DNA of 18,877 nt from Conidiobolus incongruus B7586. Lineage: Eukaryota; Entomophthoromycota; Entomophthoromycetes; Entomophthorales; Conidiobolaceae. This document shows, piece after piece, positions 9,184 through 18,877 of this stretch. The notes beneath the pieces were generated by a model, which did no database searches, was not told where the DNA came from, and saw only the letters and a list, made by a program, of their open reading frames with translations. The stretch's first letter is position 1, and every line of letters starts with the position of its first letter. The stretch spans positions 1 through 18,877 of the forward strand of contig JNEM01011737.1 of assembly GCA_000697335.1 (NCBI GenBank). Reading direction: 5' to 3'. Position numbers and translations under genes: made by a program.

Positions 9184-10570
9184 GAATATAATTATTTTTA
9201 AGATTTATTTTAATTTTAAATTTTTTTGATAATTTCTGATTTAAAAATGAAAATTCAATTAATATAATTTTGAAAAATTAATATATGCAATATTTAAATT
9301 GATAATATAATGATATCTATCAAGTTTAGAAATATGATTCTAAAAAATTTGAATAAATTTATGAATCAAATTGAACTTTACTGATAATATTTTGCAGATT
9401 TGAATATATCTAAAACAACAGCATATCAACCTTTTTTAAATATATAATTCCATTCAATAGATAAGAATTTATAATAATAATATATTTGATTGGAATAATA
9501 TTAAATTAATTTTAACCAATAATTTTAATCATATCAATTATATCCAATCATAGTAATTTGAACCTGGATATTTAAAAACTGCAATCAAGTTTCAAAAGTT
9601 TATAAAATTTAATTAATTTATTATTTTTATTATAATTTATATAAATTCATTTATATATTTATTGATTATTGTCATTATTTTATCAAAATCTGAGTTTCAA
9701 TTTTAAAATCTTATAACATTATACTATTGGAACCAACTTAAAGCTAAAAATCAGTATAATATCTAATTGATATATTAACTTATATTCAAAATCTATTTTA
9801 ATCCCAAAATAATTTATAAATGAACCCGATTGTATAGTTAATTGAAAACCCAATTCATTTATTAAAACAAATTGGTGAAAAACTGTAAATTTTGGTTAAT
9901 ATTACTAGAATATATAATTATGTATAATAATATTATATATTCACTTATTTTAATGAATCCTTTATTCAATATTTCTCACTTTTAAATTATTGATTTCAAA
10001 CAAATATGATCAGATACCATAAAATTCTTTGTATATTCAAAGATTAAATAAATTATTGAAATTAATAGTATGAATTAACAAATTAAATGTTATATATATA
10101 CTAGACAATTACTTCTACTTCATACCTTATTATTTTATAACTTATTCGATTTATTATAATAATTTAATTAGATTAGTTGGACGAATTTGTTTAATTTGTA
10201 ATTAATATTGCTTGGTAGACATTTAGCGAAAATAATATAAATCTTGTAGTTAATTCATTGTTATTTTGGTAATTTTTATTTTCATAATATGGTCAATAAT
10301 TGATATAAATATGTACAATAAATTTTAAATTATCGATGATATATTGAATATATTTCCAATCTATAAAAATTTAAATATCCTACATTTCCCGATTTTGAAA
10401 TATTATATTCAGCCCTTAATATAAATTTGTATTAAAAATGAAAATTAGAAAATTAAACCCTGGAAAATATATTTAATAAAAATTCACTATCCTGAGTTAT
10501 GTAGTAAATTAATTTTACCAGTATTCCAACTCAAAAATTTAACCCTGAGTATTCCTTAATTTTTTTCAAT
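9184..10570. other. AT-rich intergenic desert
   Basis: This stretch holds no supportable gene. It is slightly less AT-rich than the transposon copy before it. A plus-strand frame around 9361-10050 gives some protein-like stretches but has stops at about random frequency, so no call is made. Confidence 0.6.
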
Positions 10571-10578
10571 ATATATAT
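10571..10578 (+). promoter_or_regulatory. TATA-like element of the first paired-domain gene
   Basis: ATATATAT followed by CC lies about 64-71 bases upstream of the ATG at 10642, a spacing like that in front of the mucin-like gene. Weak on its own because TA runs are common here. Confidence 0.35.
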
Positions 10579-10641
10579 CCTCATAATTTGTTGTAATTTG
10601 GTATTGATTATTAATTATCAAATATTTATCAATTATTATTT

Positions 10642-11358
10642 ATGAAATTATTGACATCTTTCCTTATTGCTACCGCTGGCATATTTGCCCAACAAGTTAC
10701 AATTATTCGTCCTGACAAAACTTCTGGTACTTTTCCAGCCCAACCTGGATGTTATGGCCTTTATCCTACTATCGAGCAATTGAAAAATCTTCCTGCAGGC
10801 TACACCGCTACCTTCTACAGTGATTGGAACTGCCAAGGCTCCCCCGTCGGTTCTGCAGATGGTGATAAAACTTTCAATCCTGCTCTGAATGCTGTATCTG
10901 TGAAAATCACCCAAGGAGGCTCTGGTGGTGGCGGTGGTGGTGATAATCAGCAGGTCACGATAATTCGCCCCGACCAAACTTCAGGAAGTGTTCCCGCCAA
11001 ACCAGGATGCTACGGTATCTATCCCACCGTTGCGCAATTAAAATCCCAACAAGGATTGCAAGTCACATTTTACAATGATTGGAATTGCCAGGGAGCTGCG
11101 GTTGCTTCCGCCACTGGTGATCGAACTTTCAATCCTCCAATTCAAGCTGTTTCCATGAAAATCACCCAAGTTAATGCGCCTGCTTCGTACTACACTTCTG
11201 GGTATGATTATTCCAATGCACCCCCTCCATATGGATATGGTTATTCTGATGGACCCTCTTCATATTACGCTTCTGGGTATGATTATTCCAATGCACCCCC
11301 TCCATATTACGCTTCTGGATATCCATTTGCATCAGCAAGTAGAATTTATCCATATTAA
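10642..11358 (+). CDS. Secreted protein with two two-cysteine (crystallin-like) domains and a Tyr-rich tail
   Basis: Predicted 238-residue secreted protein. MKLLTSFLIATAGIFA is a signal peptide with likely cleavage before QQ. Two homologous domains follow: about residues 18-92 (VTIIRPDKTSGTF ... GCYGLYPT ... FYSDWNCQGS ... FNPALNAVSVKIT) and about 104-177, roughly 65% identical by hand count. A flexible linker (GGSGGGGGGDN) separates them. Each domain has one GCYG cysteine and one NCQG cysteine, probably forming one disulfide. The pattern resembles small secreted fungal beta/gamma-crystallin-like folds (aromatic-Tyr, S/N-D-x-x-CxG), but I cannot assign a family. Residues about 181-238 form a Tyr/Pro/Gly/Ser tail with two copies of SGYDYSNAPPPY, whose DNA is identical over about 38 bases. 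Tyr-rich tails suit cross-linking or adhesive surface proteins; this is inference. A paralog lies at 13764-14282 on the same strand. Coding DNA is far GC-richer than its flanks. Confidence 0.9.
   Translation: MKLLTSFLIATAGIFAQQVTIIRPDKTSGTFPAQPGCYGLYPTIEQLKNLPAGYTATFYSDWNCQGSPVGSADGDKTFNPALNAVSVKITQGGSGGGGGGDNQQVTIIRPDQTSGSVPAKPGCYGIYPTVAQLKSQQGLQVTFYNDWNCQGAAVASATGDRTFNPPIQAVSMKITQVNAPASYYTSGYDYSNAPPPYGYGYSDGPSSYYASGYDYSNAPPPYYASGYPFASASRIYPY
11206..11310 (+). repeat. Internal duplication encoding the Tyr-rich tail
   Basis: Two copies of a segment starting CTTCTGGGTATGATTATTCC (near 11196-11234 and 11270-11308) match perfectly over about 38 bases, giving the repeated SGYDYSNAPPPY. They are separated by about 36 bases encoding a Gly/Tyr stretch. 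Perfect identity at silent positions indicates a recent duplication or conversion. Confidence 0.8.
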
Positions 11359-13700
11359 TACATTGATCCTCCAGGTGTCTTTGTTTAATTGAACTCACTG
11401 GGATTTGTACCAATCTTTGCACCATTTGATGTACTCTCATTTTACTAAACTATTTTTATGAATAAAATTTTGTTTTTTACTAGATCACTTCTATTGATCA
11501 TTTAGAATTAATTTTAGTATTTTTTTTTATATTCTATATCGATTCTATCTTCCTTTCCTAAATATATTGATATATCTTATAATTCAAATATATTCAGCAG
11601 TACCACGGTTAAAACATTGATAACGTATGCAATATTTATCCAAGTTTAATCACACATTTACATTTCTTTTAATATAGAAAAGGGTGTTGTTTTAAATATG
11701 AGTAATAATTTCTTAAAACAATTATATAATCAAGTGTATTAAAAGGTTTTAATTATTAACTAAAATCTTTTTATTTTACTAACTGAATTTAGTATTATAA
11801 AGTTTTATAATTTTTATTCATTCAATATTAAAGTTTAAAAACAAAATAATTAGTTTCATTGATAATATACATATATCATTTTACAATTTGTATATATTTT
11901 AAGTTATTATTTTACTAATACCAATTACTTTTAAATATATACTTTTAAACATGAAAAATTCATTGATAATAATTATTCTTTCCTTATTGAATAATTCCTT
12001 GAACATTGAAAACTCTATCAATATATTATAATATTATATTATTCAAAAAAAAATTCAAATATAAAATACTTTCAGAGTTGATATAATTGGCAATCCTTAT
12101 TGAATATGAATATCTGATTAGGGAGTTGTATTTTTGAATATTTAATCAAAAAAAATTGTATAAATCGAATTATTTACATATTGAATTTTTAGATATATTA
12201 ATTTTTCTATAAGTTTTAATTATTAACCAATTATAAAAATATAATAAAACACTATTGGTTATATTGATTGATAAGTGTTTTCATATTATTATAACTTTAC
12301 AGAATATTGAATATCTATTGGATTATCAATGATTATCCTATGATTTGATTATAGGGAAAAATGTCCTAAAGTGAGGTCAAAACGTACTTATCCATAATTT
12401 AATCAATAGTGGTATAAATAATATCTTTTTATAATTATTCAAAATAAGATATAATTAAAAATATATTATTTTAACCTCAAAATATACTACTAATGCATTT
12501 ATATCGATTTTATTTCTTCAATTATTTTCTAAATATATAAATTGAAATTTTTGATTTTTACATTGTTTAATAATTTTTTAATTCGCTATCTAAATTAAAT
12601 TCTTATACACTATTGTTTTTCATTCAAAATAAGTATTCTTGTGTTTTACATATTTTGGTCATACTGTTTCAGTCTTAATCTTGACAATATAACCTCATAA
12701 AAGTTCATGTAAATGCTAAGCTGCTGGTTTCATTTGGTCTAGTTAGTCCAGTTTTTTAGAATAAATTAATTGTTGTAGATTTAATTGATTTAATTCTACA
12801 AACAAATCAAAATAACAATGATACATCGGGTTTCATAGCATCATGTTAAAAATAACGTAAAATTAGCACTTTGCCGAAAAGGGAACTTCATGGTCAAGAA
12901 GATGTATTCATTAATATCAATAATATATACTTGAATATATTAGATTTTATTTTGTTTCCAAAATATCAAAATTTTGTATAGCCAAAAATAATAGAAATTG
13001 TCTAAGAAATATTAAATTAATTTTTTAAGCAAGTTACATTCAATTAATGTCATTCAACTATTGATAGCTCTCTAATTATTTGAAATATCAGCAGTTATGG
13101 AAAATAGAAATGCACTACAAATTTGCTATTGAAATGCAATAAATAATGAATATATTAATAAATTTTTCATATTAATATAAACTACATTAATATGTTATAA
13201 CAATATTGATTTAATATATTTCGAAGTTTTTTTTAATTATAAAGTTGATATAAATATCAATTAAAATTCGTATTTATTTCAAAAAAAGAAATTTAATAAA
13301 TTCAAAGGAATTTTTATTAAAATTTCTGACGTCACTAATAATTAAAAATTTTACTGCATTTTTTCAAAATTAAATTCTCTAAATTTAGGAAAATTTTCAT
13401 TGAGATTTGAGTATGGTCAGATTTTAAATAATTATAAGATTTATTATTGAATTATAAAGGATCAATATAGTTAAATAATAGATGATAATATCAAATAATG
13501 TTACCATGTTAATGATAGACTATGTAATTACCACAGTATTTATTTATTTTATCGGCATTACATTTTTTAAAAGAATAATGTCCTTCAAAGGTATATTGAT
13601 TAAATCAATGATGATGTATTTTGTGATACCACCGCAATATTCATATATGAAGTAAATCATTTCAGTTTAAAATATATTTTGAATCAAAAAAATAGATAAT
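11359..13700. other. AT-rich intergenic desert with a candidate polyadenylation signal
   Basis: AATAAA at 11461-11466, about 103 bases after the stop, is a plausible 3' end signal for the gene before it. Beyond that no gene is seen. A short inverted repeat, TTGTAGA at 12773-12779 and TCTACAA at 12795-12801, could form a hairpin. The segment at about 12700-12900 is a little GC-richer but shows no reading frame or tRNA features. Confidence 0.55.
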
Positions 13701-13703
13701 GAT

Positions 13704-13718
13704 TATAAAAATATAAAA
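13704..13718 (+). promoter_or_regulatory. Doubled TATA-like box of the second paired-domain gene
   Basis: Two overlapping-style TATAAAA strings at 13704-13710 and 13712-13718 lie 46-60 bases before the ATG at 13764. They are the best TATA candidates for this gene. Confidence 0.45.
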
Positions 13719-13763
13719 ACTTCGATTTTGATTAATCTGAATAATAAATATAAGTAAACAAAC

Positions 13764-14282
13764 ATGAAATTATTAAGATCAATACTTATTGCTACTACTG
13801 GTATATTAGCCCAACAAATTACAATCGTGCGTCCTGATCAAACTACCGGTTCATTTCCAGCTCAAGTAGGATGTTATGGACTCTATCCAACAGTTGCACA
13901 ATTGAAAAATCTTCCACAAGGCTTAAAAGCTACCTTCTATAGTGATTATGCCTGTCAAGGATCTGTTGTCGGCTCTGCCAACTCTGATGTAAGCTTCAAT
14001 CCAGCTTTGAATGCGTTATCAGTTAGAATTAGCCAAGGTGATTCTGGTGGAGGAGGCAATCAAATTACAATTGTTCGTCCTGATCAAACTACCGGTTCAT
14101 TTCCAGCTCAAGTAGGATGTTATGGACTCTATCCAACAGTTGCACAATTGAAAAATCTTCCACAAGGCCTAAAGGCTACCTTCTATAGTGATTATGCTTG
14201 TCAAGGATCTATTGTCGGCTCTGCTAATTCTGATGCAAGCTTCAATCCAGCTTTAAATGCATTATCTGTTAGGATCTCCTAA
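13764..14282 (+). CDS. Secreted protein with two nearly identical two-cysteine (crystallin-like) domains
   Basis: Predicted 172-residue secreted protein, a paralog of the gene at 10642. MKLLRSILIATTGILA is a signal peptide that closely matches the paralog's, with mature start at QQ. The first domain (about residues 18-92) and the second (about 100-172) both read ITIVRPDQTTGSF ... GCYGLYPT ... FYSDYACQGS ... FNPALNALSVRIS and differ at only about two residues. A short Gly-rich linker, GDSGGGGN, joins them. Each domain carries the same two cysteines as the paralog. By hand its first domain is about 72% identical to the paralog's first domain. It has no Tyr-rich tail and stops right after the second domain. 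The start is set by the signal peptide and by the context AAACAAACATGAAA. Secretion is well supported; molecular role is unknown. No obvious AATAAA follows closely. Confidence 0.88.
   Translation: MKLLRSILIATTGILAQQITIVRPDQTTGSFPAQVGCYGLYPTVAQLKNLPQGLKATFYSDYACQGSVVGSANSDVSFNPALNALSVRISQGDSGGGGNQITIVRPDQTTGSFPAQVGCYGLYPTVAQLKNLPQGLKATFYSDYACQGSIVGSANSDASFNPALNALSVRIS
13815..14279 (+). repeat. 246-bp-period tandem duplication inside the second paired-domain gene
   Basis: Unit 1 (13815-14033) and unit 2 (14061-14279) are about 93% identical by hand, with about 16 differences. A central run of roughly 100 bases (from GTCCTGATCAAACTACCGG to CCACAAGGC) is perfectly identical. Most remaining differences are silent. 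Confidence 0.88.
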
Positions 14283-16282
14283 TGAAATCCTAGTGGAAGA
14301 GATAAATATCATATCACCATGCTCCATCCCGAGTAAATATAGAAAGCGGTCCTGCTTTTTCTTGATATTAACTTATGTACACATTTTTCCCTAACTCCAA
14401 ATATATTTGCACCTTATTTCCAATTATATTTACTATCTGTTAACATCGTATAATTTATATTATTCAATTTTTATATATTAGCAAATTTAATACATGGCAT
14501 ATGTAATTGGTCGATGATACAAATCGCTATTTATACAAAAATATCAAACTCTATTTTTACAACATGTTTAAGTTTATACAGTTTTTATAATTACTTTTCA
14601 GTCAACCGCATTAATCCAATAATATATATTTTGATTTGAAAATTTGATACTTTTATAATATTAATTCAACATTTCAATAATAAGCGTATTTAAATCTTTC
14701 AAGAATAGCAATAGGTTTCGAGTTTAACAAATTCGCTTTATATAGTATGGATTAAATTTTTCAAATTTGTCTAATTTTAATGTAAGGATCTAAAATATTT
14801 TCTCGCTTTTTAAATTTATTGTATAATAAAATAATTTTTTACTATATGACCTCAAATATTAAATTTGTAAATCATCAATTTTCTCCTTTTTAATAAAAAG
14901 AAATGTATTTAAGTATCTTTGATTTAAATACATTAGTTGTTGATACCAAATGGGATAAATTAATTTCATTTAAATTATAATGATTCAAATTATATTAAAT
15001 TAGGACTTAGATTCCTCAGTATTTTGATGGAAAATAAATAATTTTTCGATTAGGCAGTGAATATTAGAAGATTTGGTTTTTCTACACAGAAAATTTATAT
15101 TATAATTCGATTCATTATTCAATCTCCGAATATTCCAAAATAATAAGCAAGTTTTTCGGTTTAAAATAAAATATATGAATAAATATATCCCATATATAGG
15201 CCAATTATTTAATAAATCAATTAATATTTTAGAAATTTATTTCGAAATGAGATAATGTAAAATTCAACTTTGCCCTGGTATACTAGTAAAAAATTACTAT
15301 AATGTCATATAATATCAACGAAATAATCAAATATGAAATAAATTCATTATATTATAGACATTGTTGAAATAACAGGGATATACTGTGATTCAATAAATTA
15401 ATTGGATTATTTTGAATCTTTAACAAAGTACAAAACTAAAGCAAAAATAATATTATTTTCACAGATAATATTTTCTTCTCCCAATAACCCAATATACTTA
15501 AATCAATTTCTTAATTGCTTAATTGCTTAATTACTTAATTATTTAAAATTTTATTTTCAAAATTAAATTATTTCAAAATGAGTTGATATACCATAAAATT
15601 TCTATTTTTAAATTCAATTTTTTAACTTGAAATAGTCATCATAATCATGATTATTGATACTTCAAAAATAAAGTATAAGGCTATAAATATTATTTTTTTT
15701 CAATGAGTAAAAAATTTTATTATCAGTTATTTTTATAACTCGTTGTATATAAAATATCAGATTTTTAATTCAATATTTTTATTTACTTTATAATATTAAT
15801 TTAAAGAGTTAAAACTATAACATATAATTATAATTTTATTTAATTAAAATAATCAATGGAATGTTATATGATTAACATTATGTCTAATAATAACTTTTTT
15901 AAATTATTTTTTCTTTTTAAAATTAATTCACAGTTTAAATCAATTTGATAAAAAGAGAAATTTAAATTGGTAATGAGGTAATCAATTTAATATATCATCG
16001 AGTTTAGTTAGACTATGAATATATGAATAAATTCTATTATATTGGTTAAGTATATTAAATAATATCAATATATAATATACCATTAATATAGTTTTAAATT
16101 TTAGAAAATGAGAGTGATTAACAGTAATCAAGGAAAAATAATAAGATAATAAGAGAACAAAAACAATATATATTAGTGAGTTTAGTGCCATTTATATGAT
16201 TAAATTACCTTTAAAAGTATTAATTATTTTATTAGTAAAAGGTCAATATAAAAATGTAATTATATAAGAGATTTGGAAACTA

Positions 16283-16285
<3 letters not shown>

Positions 16286-16315
<30 letters not shown>
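16286..16315. repeat. (TA)15 microsatellite
   Basis: Fifteen perfect TA units, the longest simple repeat in the window. Confidence 0.95.
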
Positions 16316-16318
<3 letters not shown>

Positions 16319-16331
16319 GTTTTAACTTTTA

Positions 16332-16381
16332 ACCGAAATATTCATTGATTTTTCGGTAATGGATCATATACTTGGATCCAT
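16332..16381. repeat. Two adjacent perfect inverted repeats
   Basis: ACCGAAA (16332-16338) pairs with TTTCGGT (16351-16357) across a 12-base loop. Directly after it, ATGGATC (16359-16365) pairs with GATCCAT (16375-16381) across a 9-base loop. Both stems include G/C bases, unusual in this DNA. Function unknown. Confidence 0.55.
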
Positions 16382-17259
16382 GATTTATATATTTATTACA
16401 ATGATTGTTTTAAATATAATATAATTAATATTACAATAATATTAATTAATTTTAGGTATTTTTTCTGGTATCTATTTTTAATCAAATTATATAATATTTA
16501 AATTTTGAATAATTAGGGCAATTTATCATTTTAAATATAATAGAGTTGATATTAAATATAAATGTTGTACTAGTTTCTATATTAATCTATATGGAAGACA
16601 TTGGAAATATATCTTTATTTTTATTTCTTTTATTAGTTTAATTCAGAAGAACTTGTATAAGGCAGGATTTTCATATTAGATCTTCCGGCTTTAATTAAAA
16701 TAATCATTTTTCGATACCTTTTCTCAAGTCGTTTGCAACCAGTTATAAATTATATATCTTTAGGAATACTTGATTCAAAATGCTTTTTATAATATTTTAT
16801 TTGGATAATTGTTTTTTGTTCAATTTTGATAAAGTTTGAAATTTGAGAAATTTTCAGTCATATTGGTTCTGAGAAAGTTCAAAGGTTATACTATATAATG
16901 AAAAAGATAAACTAATATATCGACCATTACTATTTAATATATTACTAAAAGGAATATTCCAATAATTATGAGGCATACAATATTGTTTAATTTTTAATTC
17001 TGGAGTTTGTATTTTTAACTTCTGGATTTTGTATATAAATGATAAACATTGATACCAAATTTTACAATGATATTATAAATCAGCTACCATTAAAAATTGA
17101 GCATCGAAGATATCATTGGGGTTTATAAACCTTACCGCCATTTCCAATCATAATTTCAACGATATAACTCAACATTCTACCAAAATATTTTCAAATTTTT
17201 ACAATTTATCACCTTAATCAATTTTAGGATATTCGTAATTATTTAATTGTCCTACTGTT

Positions 17260-17297
17260 ACATAGTTAAATTGTATAATTCAATTCTGTAACTATGT
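17260..17297. repeat. Long imperfect hairpin
   Basis: ACATAGTTA (17260-17268) pairs perfectly with TAACTATGT (17289-17297), and the inner AATTG (17269-17273) pairs with CAATT (17281-17285), leaving a 7-base loop and a 3-base bulge. It may be a decayed palindromic element end or a chance structure. Confidence 0.5.
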
Positions 17298-18695
17298 GCA
17301 ATAGCATTGATTCTGATATTCGGCCAATATTATTATTATATTATTTTCAATACAATCCATGACCCAATTTTTTGGGAGAAATTATTAAAGATGTATATAA
17401 ATCAATAATTGGATTTCAATTACAATTCTCCTACTCATTGAAGTGATCAACTTTATGTAAATTTGAGTCATAATGAATTATGTATTAAGGGTTCAGATTT
17501 GATTGGCAGGATATAATATTGATTTATTTCGAAAATAAACAATGGCTAATATGCACTCTTATATATCCGATATGAATAACATATTGTTTAAATTGATTGT
17601 AATTTATAACAAACGAATATATTTTAACTTAATAATTAAATTTTATAAAAAATGTTACCTGGAATTTTTTCAATTTAATTTGTTTCCTTTCTTTTAGCAT
17701 TAATTTAATTTCTTAGCAATTGAATTTATATTGTAAAATAATCAGACCATCATATCCAAACATACCTACACCCTCTAAAGCTTCTTGCTCTAACCTTTTT
17801 CAAATTAGCTACATTACAATTCACCAATACTGTATACTCTACAGATGCAAATTATTGAAATTTTGAGTGATCAATATATTTGGATAAAGTATAAAATTAA
17901 TTATTTTCAAAAATTAATTTGTGATCTCAAATTTTGTTAGATCATTTATGATACAACTATTACAATAGAAGATTAATAAAATATTGAGAATTTTAGGGGA
18001 AATTTAGCTTTTGGAAACTAATCAGTGTGTAGCATGCATATTGATACTTGAACCAACTCCTGTTACTATTGATCAGCTGCTTTGTACTTATATTTTTTAT
18101 ATAGTTTAAATATACTTAACCTTTTGTTGGAATTGGTTAGATTATCATATTAATATATAGATATCAAATCTCTAATAGAATTTAATAATTTGATTTTGGT
18201 ATTGACCTTATTTTAGCATTCTTGTTTAGATTAATATCTTTAGGATCAATATTCATAATATCCAAAACCTATTAAAATAAAATATTTCAATTGAACAAAA
18301 ATAATAAAAAATTTATAATATTATCTTTTAATAAGTTTTATGAATAAAAATTATTGTTAAAAAACTATTAATGATATAATTTAGTTAGTTATTTATTAAT
18401 CTTGCTTTTTAACTTATTAGGACTATATATCTTAAAGTTGGTTTATTATTAAAATATTATAGCAAAAAATTCAAAAAAAAACCTTTTTTATTTTTGTCAT
18501 ATCTAGGTTTAAATGATTTATTTATTAAGTGATATAGGATTTGGACATATTTTAATAAAAGAAGTTAAAAAATATCCTCGAATTATATACTAACAAAATT
18601 ATTAAAAATAAGGAATAGTATAGACTTTATTATTAAATCAAAAAAATCAAGTATTTTTTAAATATAATTATAATATAAAATAAACTATAAATTGG

Positions 18696-18715
18696 ATATA
18701 TATATATATATATAT
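18696..18715. repeat. (AT)n microsatellite
   Basis: About ten AT units lie just before the third family A mariner copy. Confidence 0.9.
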
Positions 18716-18754
18716 TATAATTATTTATATCTAAAATAATTTTATTGAAAATTT

Positions 18755-18877
18755 GAAATTAAATAATAATTATCAAAAGTCTTTTATTTTAATATTATGA
18801 TAACTTTATCATTAACTTTATTAATGAATTCAAGACATATAAAAAATTTGAAAAAATAATATTTTATCTAAATTTAT
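18755..18877 (+). mobile_element. Decayed mariner family A copy 3, 5' part, cut by window edge
   Basis: Positions 18760-18797 match 8064-8101 of copy 2 at 37 of 38 bases. The following 80 bases stay in register up to the shared TTATCTAAAT at the edge. The translation shows NNNYQKSFILIL where copy 2 has NNNYQKFFILIL, the N-terminal helix region of the transposase. The left end is not resolved; homology fades in the AT-rich stretch before 18755. The rest lies outside the window. Confidence 0.65.

Larger units (their letters stand above)
14283..18750. other. Long AT-rich desert
   Basis: No supportable gene is seen over about 4.5 kb. The first 100 bases (3' flank of the preceding gene) are less AT-rich and probably untranslated. 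Small GC-richer patches occur near 16660-16745, 17100-17160, 17745-17830 and 18025-18085, without convincing reading frames or RNA signatures. A (TA)n tract and perfect hairpins are listed separately. Confidence 0.55.

Noticed and set aside
9361-10050. Apparent decayed transcription-factor-like frame after the mariner
   Set aside because: Stop frequency is near random and no family motif can be named; only general protein-like appearance.
10648-11440. Three further ORFs overlapping the first paired-domain gene
   Set aside because: They lie in other frames of a well-supported gene and show only low-complexity repeats (for example HPLHM strings) reflecting the Tyr-tail DNA repeat.
12700-12900. 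Possible tRNA in a GC-richer patch
   Set aside because: No acceptor-stem pairing and no B-box-like GGTTCRANYCC could be found.
15982-16191. 69-codon minus-strand ORF with hydrophobic stretches
   Set aside because: Its Ile/Leu/Tyr/Phe content is what AT-rich DNA gives by chance, and it has no neighbours, promoter or motif to support it.
17041-17700. Apparent decayed membrane-receptor frame
   Set aside because: A second frame of the same DNA reads equally protein-like with a similar number of stops (about 14-16 in 200 codons), so the impression is not evidence.

Overview
The window looks like a piece of a very AT-rich fungal genome. Three intronless genes with secretion signals sit as higher-GC islands in long AT-rich deserts. 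They use ordinary ATG starts, TATA-like boxes 50-80 bases upstream, and (for two of them) AATAAA signals downstream. A low-GC early-diverging fungus such as an Entomophthoromycotina/Conidiobolus relative would fit, but this placement is an inference from composition and protein style only.

Layout: 1-476 is the 3' part of a decayed mariner (DD34D) DNA transposon (family A). About 540-850 is a remnant of a second mariner family (family B). 850-3390 is desert with a weak hint of a heavily decayed F-box/leucine-rich-repeat frame. 3591-5411 encodes a mucin-like Thr/Pro/Tyr repeat protein with a C-terminal globular domain. 5412-7966 is desert with a (TTA)n tract and a GC-richer patch that might be a solo LTR. 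About 7967-9183 is a nearly full-length decayed family A mariner. 9184-10570 is desert. 10642-11358 and 13764-14282 encode two paralogous small secreted proteins, each with two copies of a roughly 75-residue, two-cysteine domain. The rest is desert with a (TA)n tract and some hairpins, until a third family A mariner begins near 18755 and runs off the right edge.

The three live genes all point outward from the cell: a signal peptide, repeats rich in Thr, Pro, Tyr or Gly, and no enzymatic motifs. They may act together as a cell-wall, spore-surface or adhesive set, although nothing in the sequence proves this. The transposons are ancient. Their reading frames remain recognisable by family motifs, and the differences I could align are mostly C/T and G/A transitions, which resembles repeat-directed or deamination-type mutation. 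No tRNA, rRNA or CRISPR was found.
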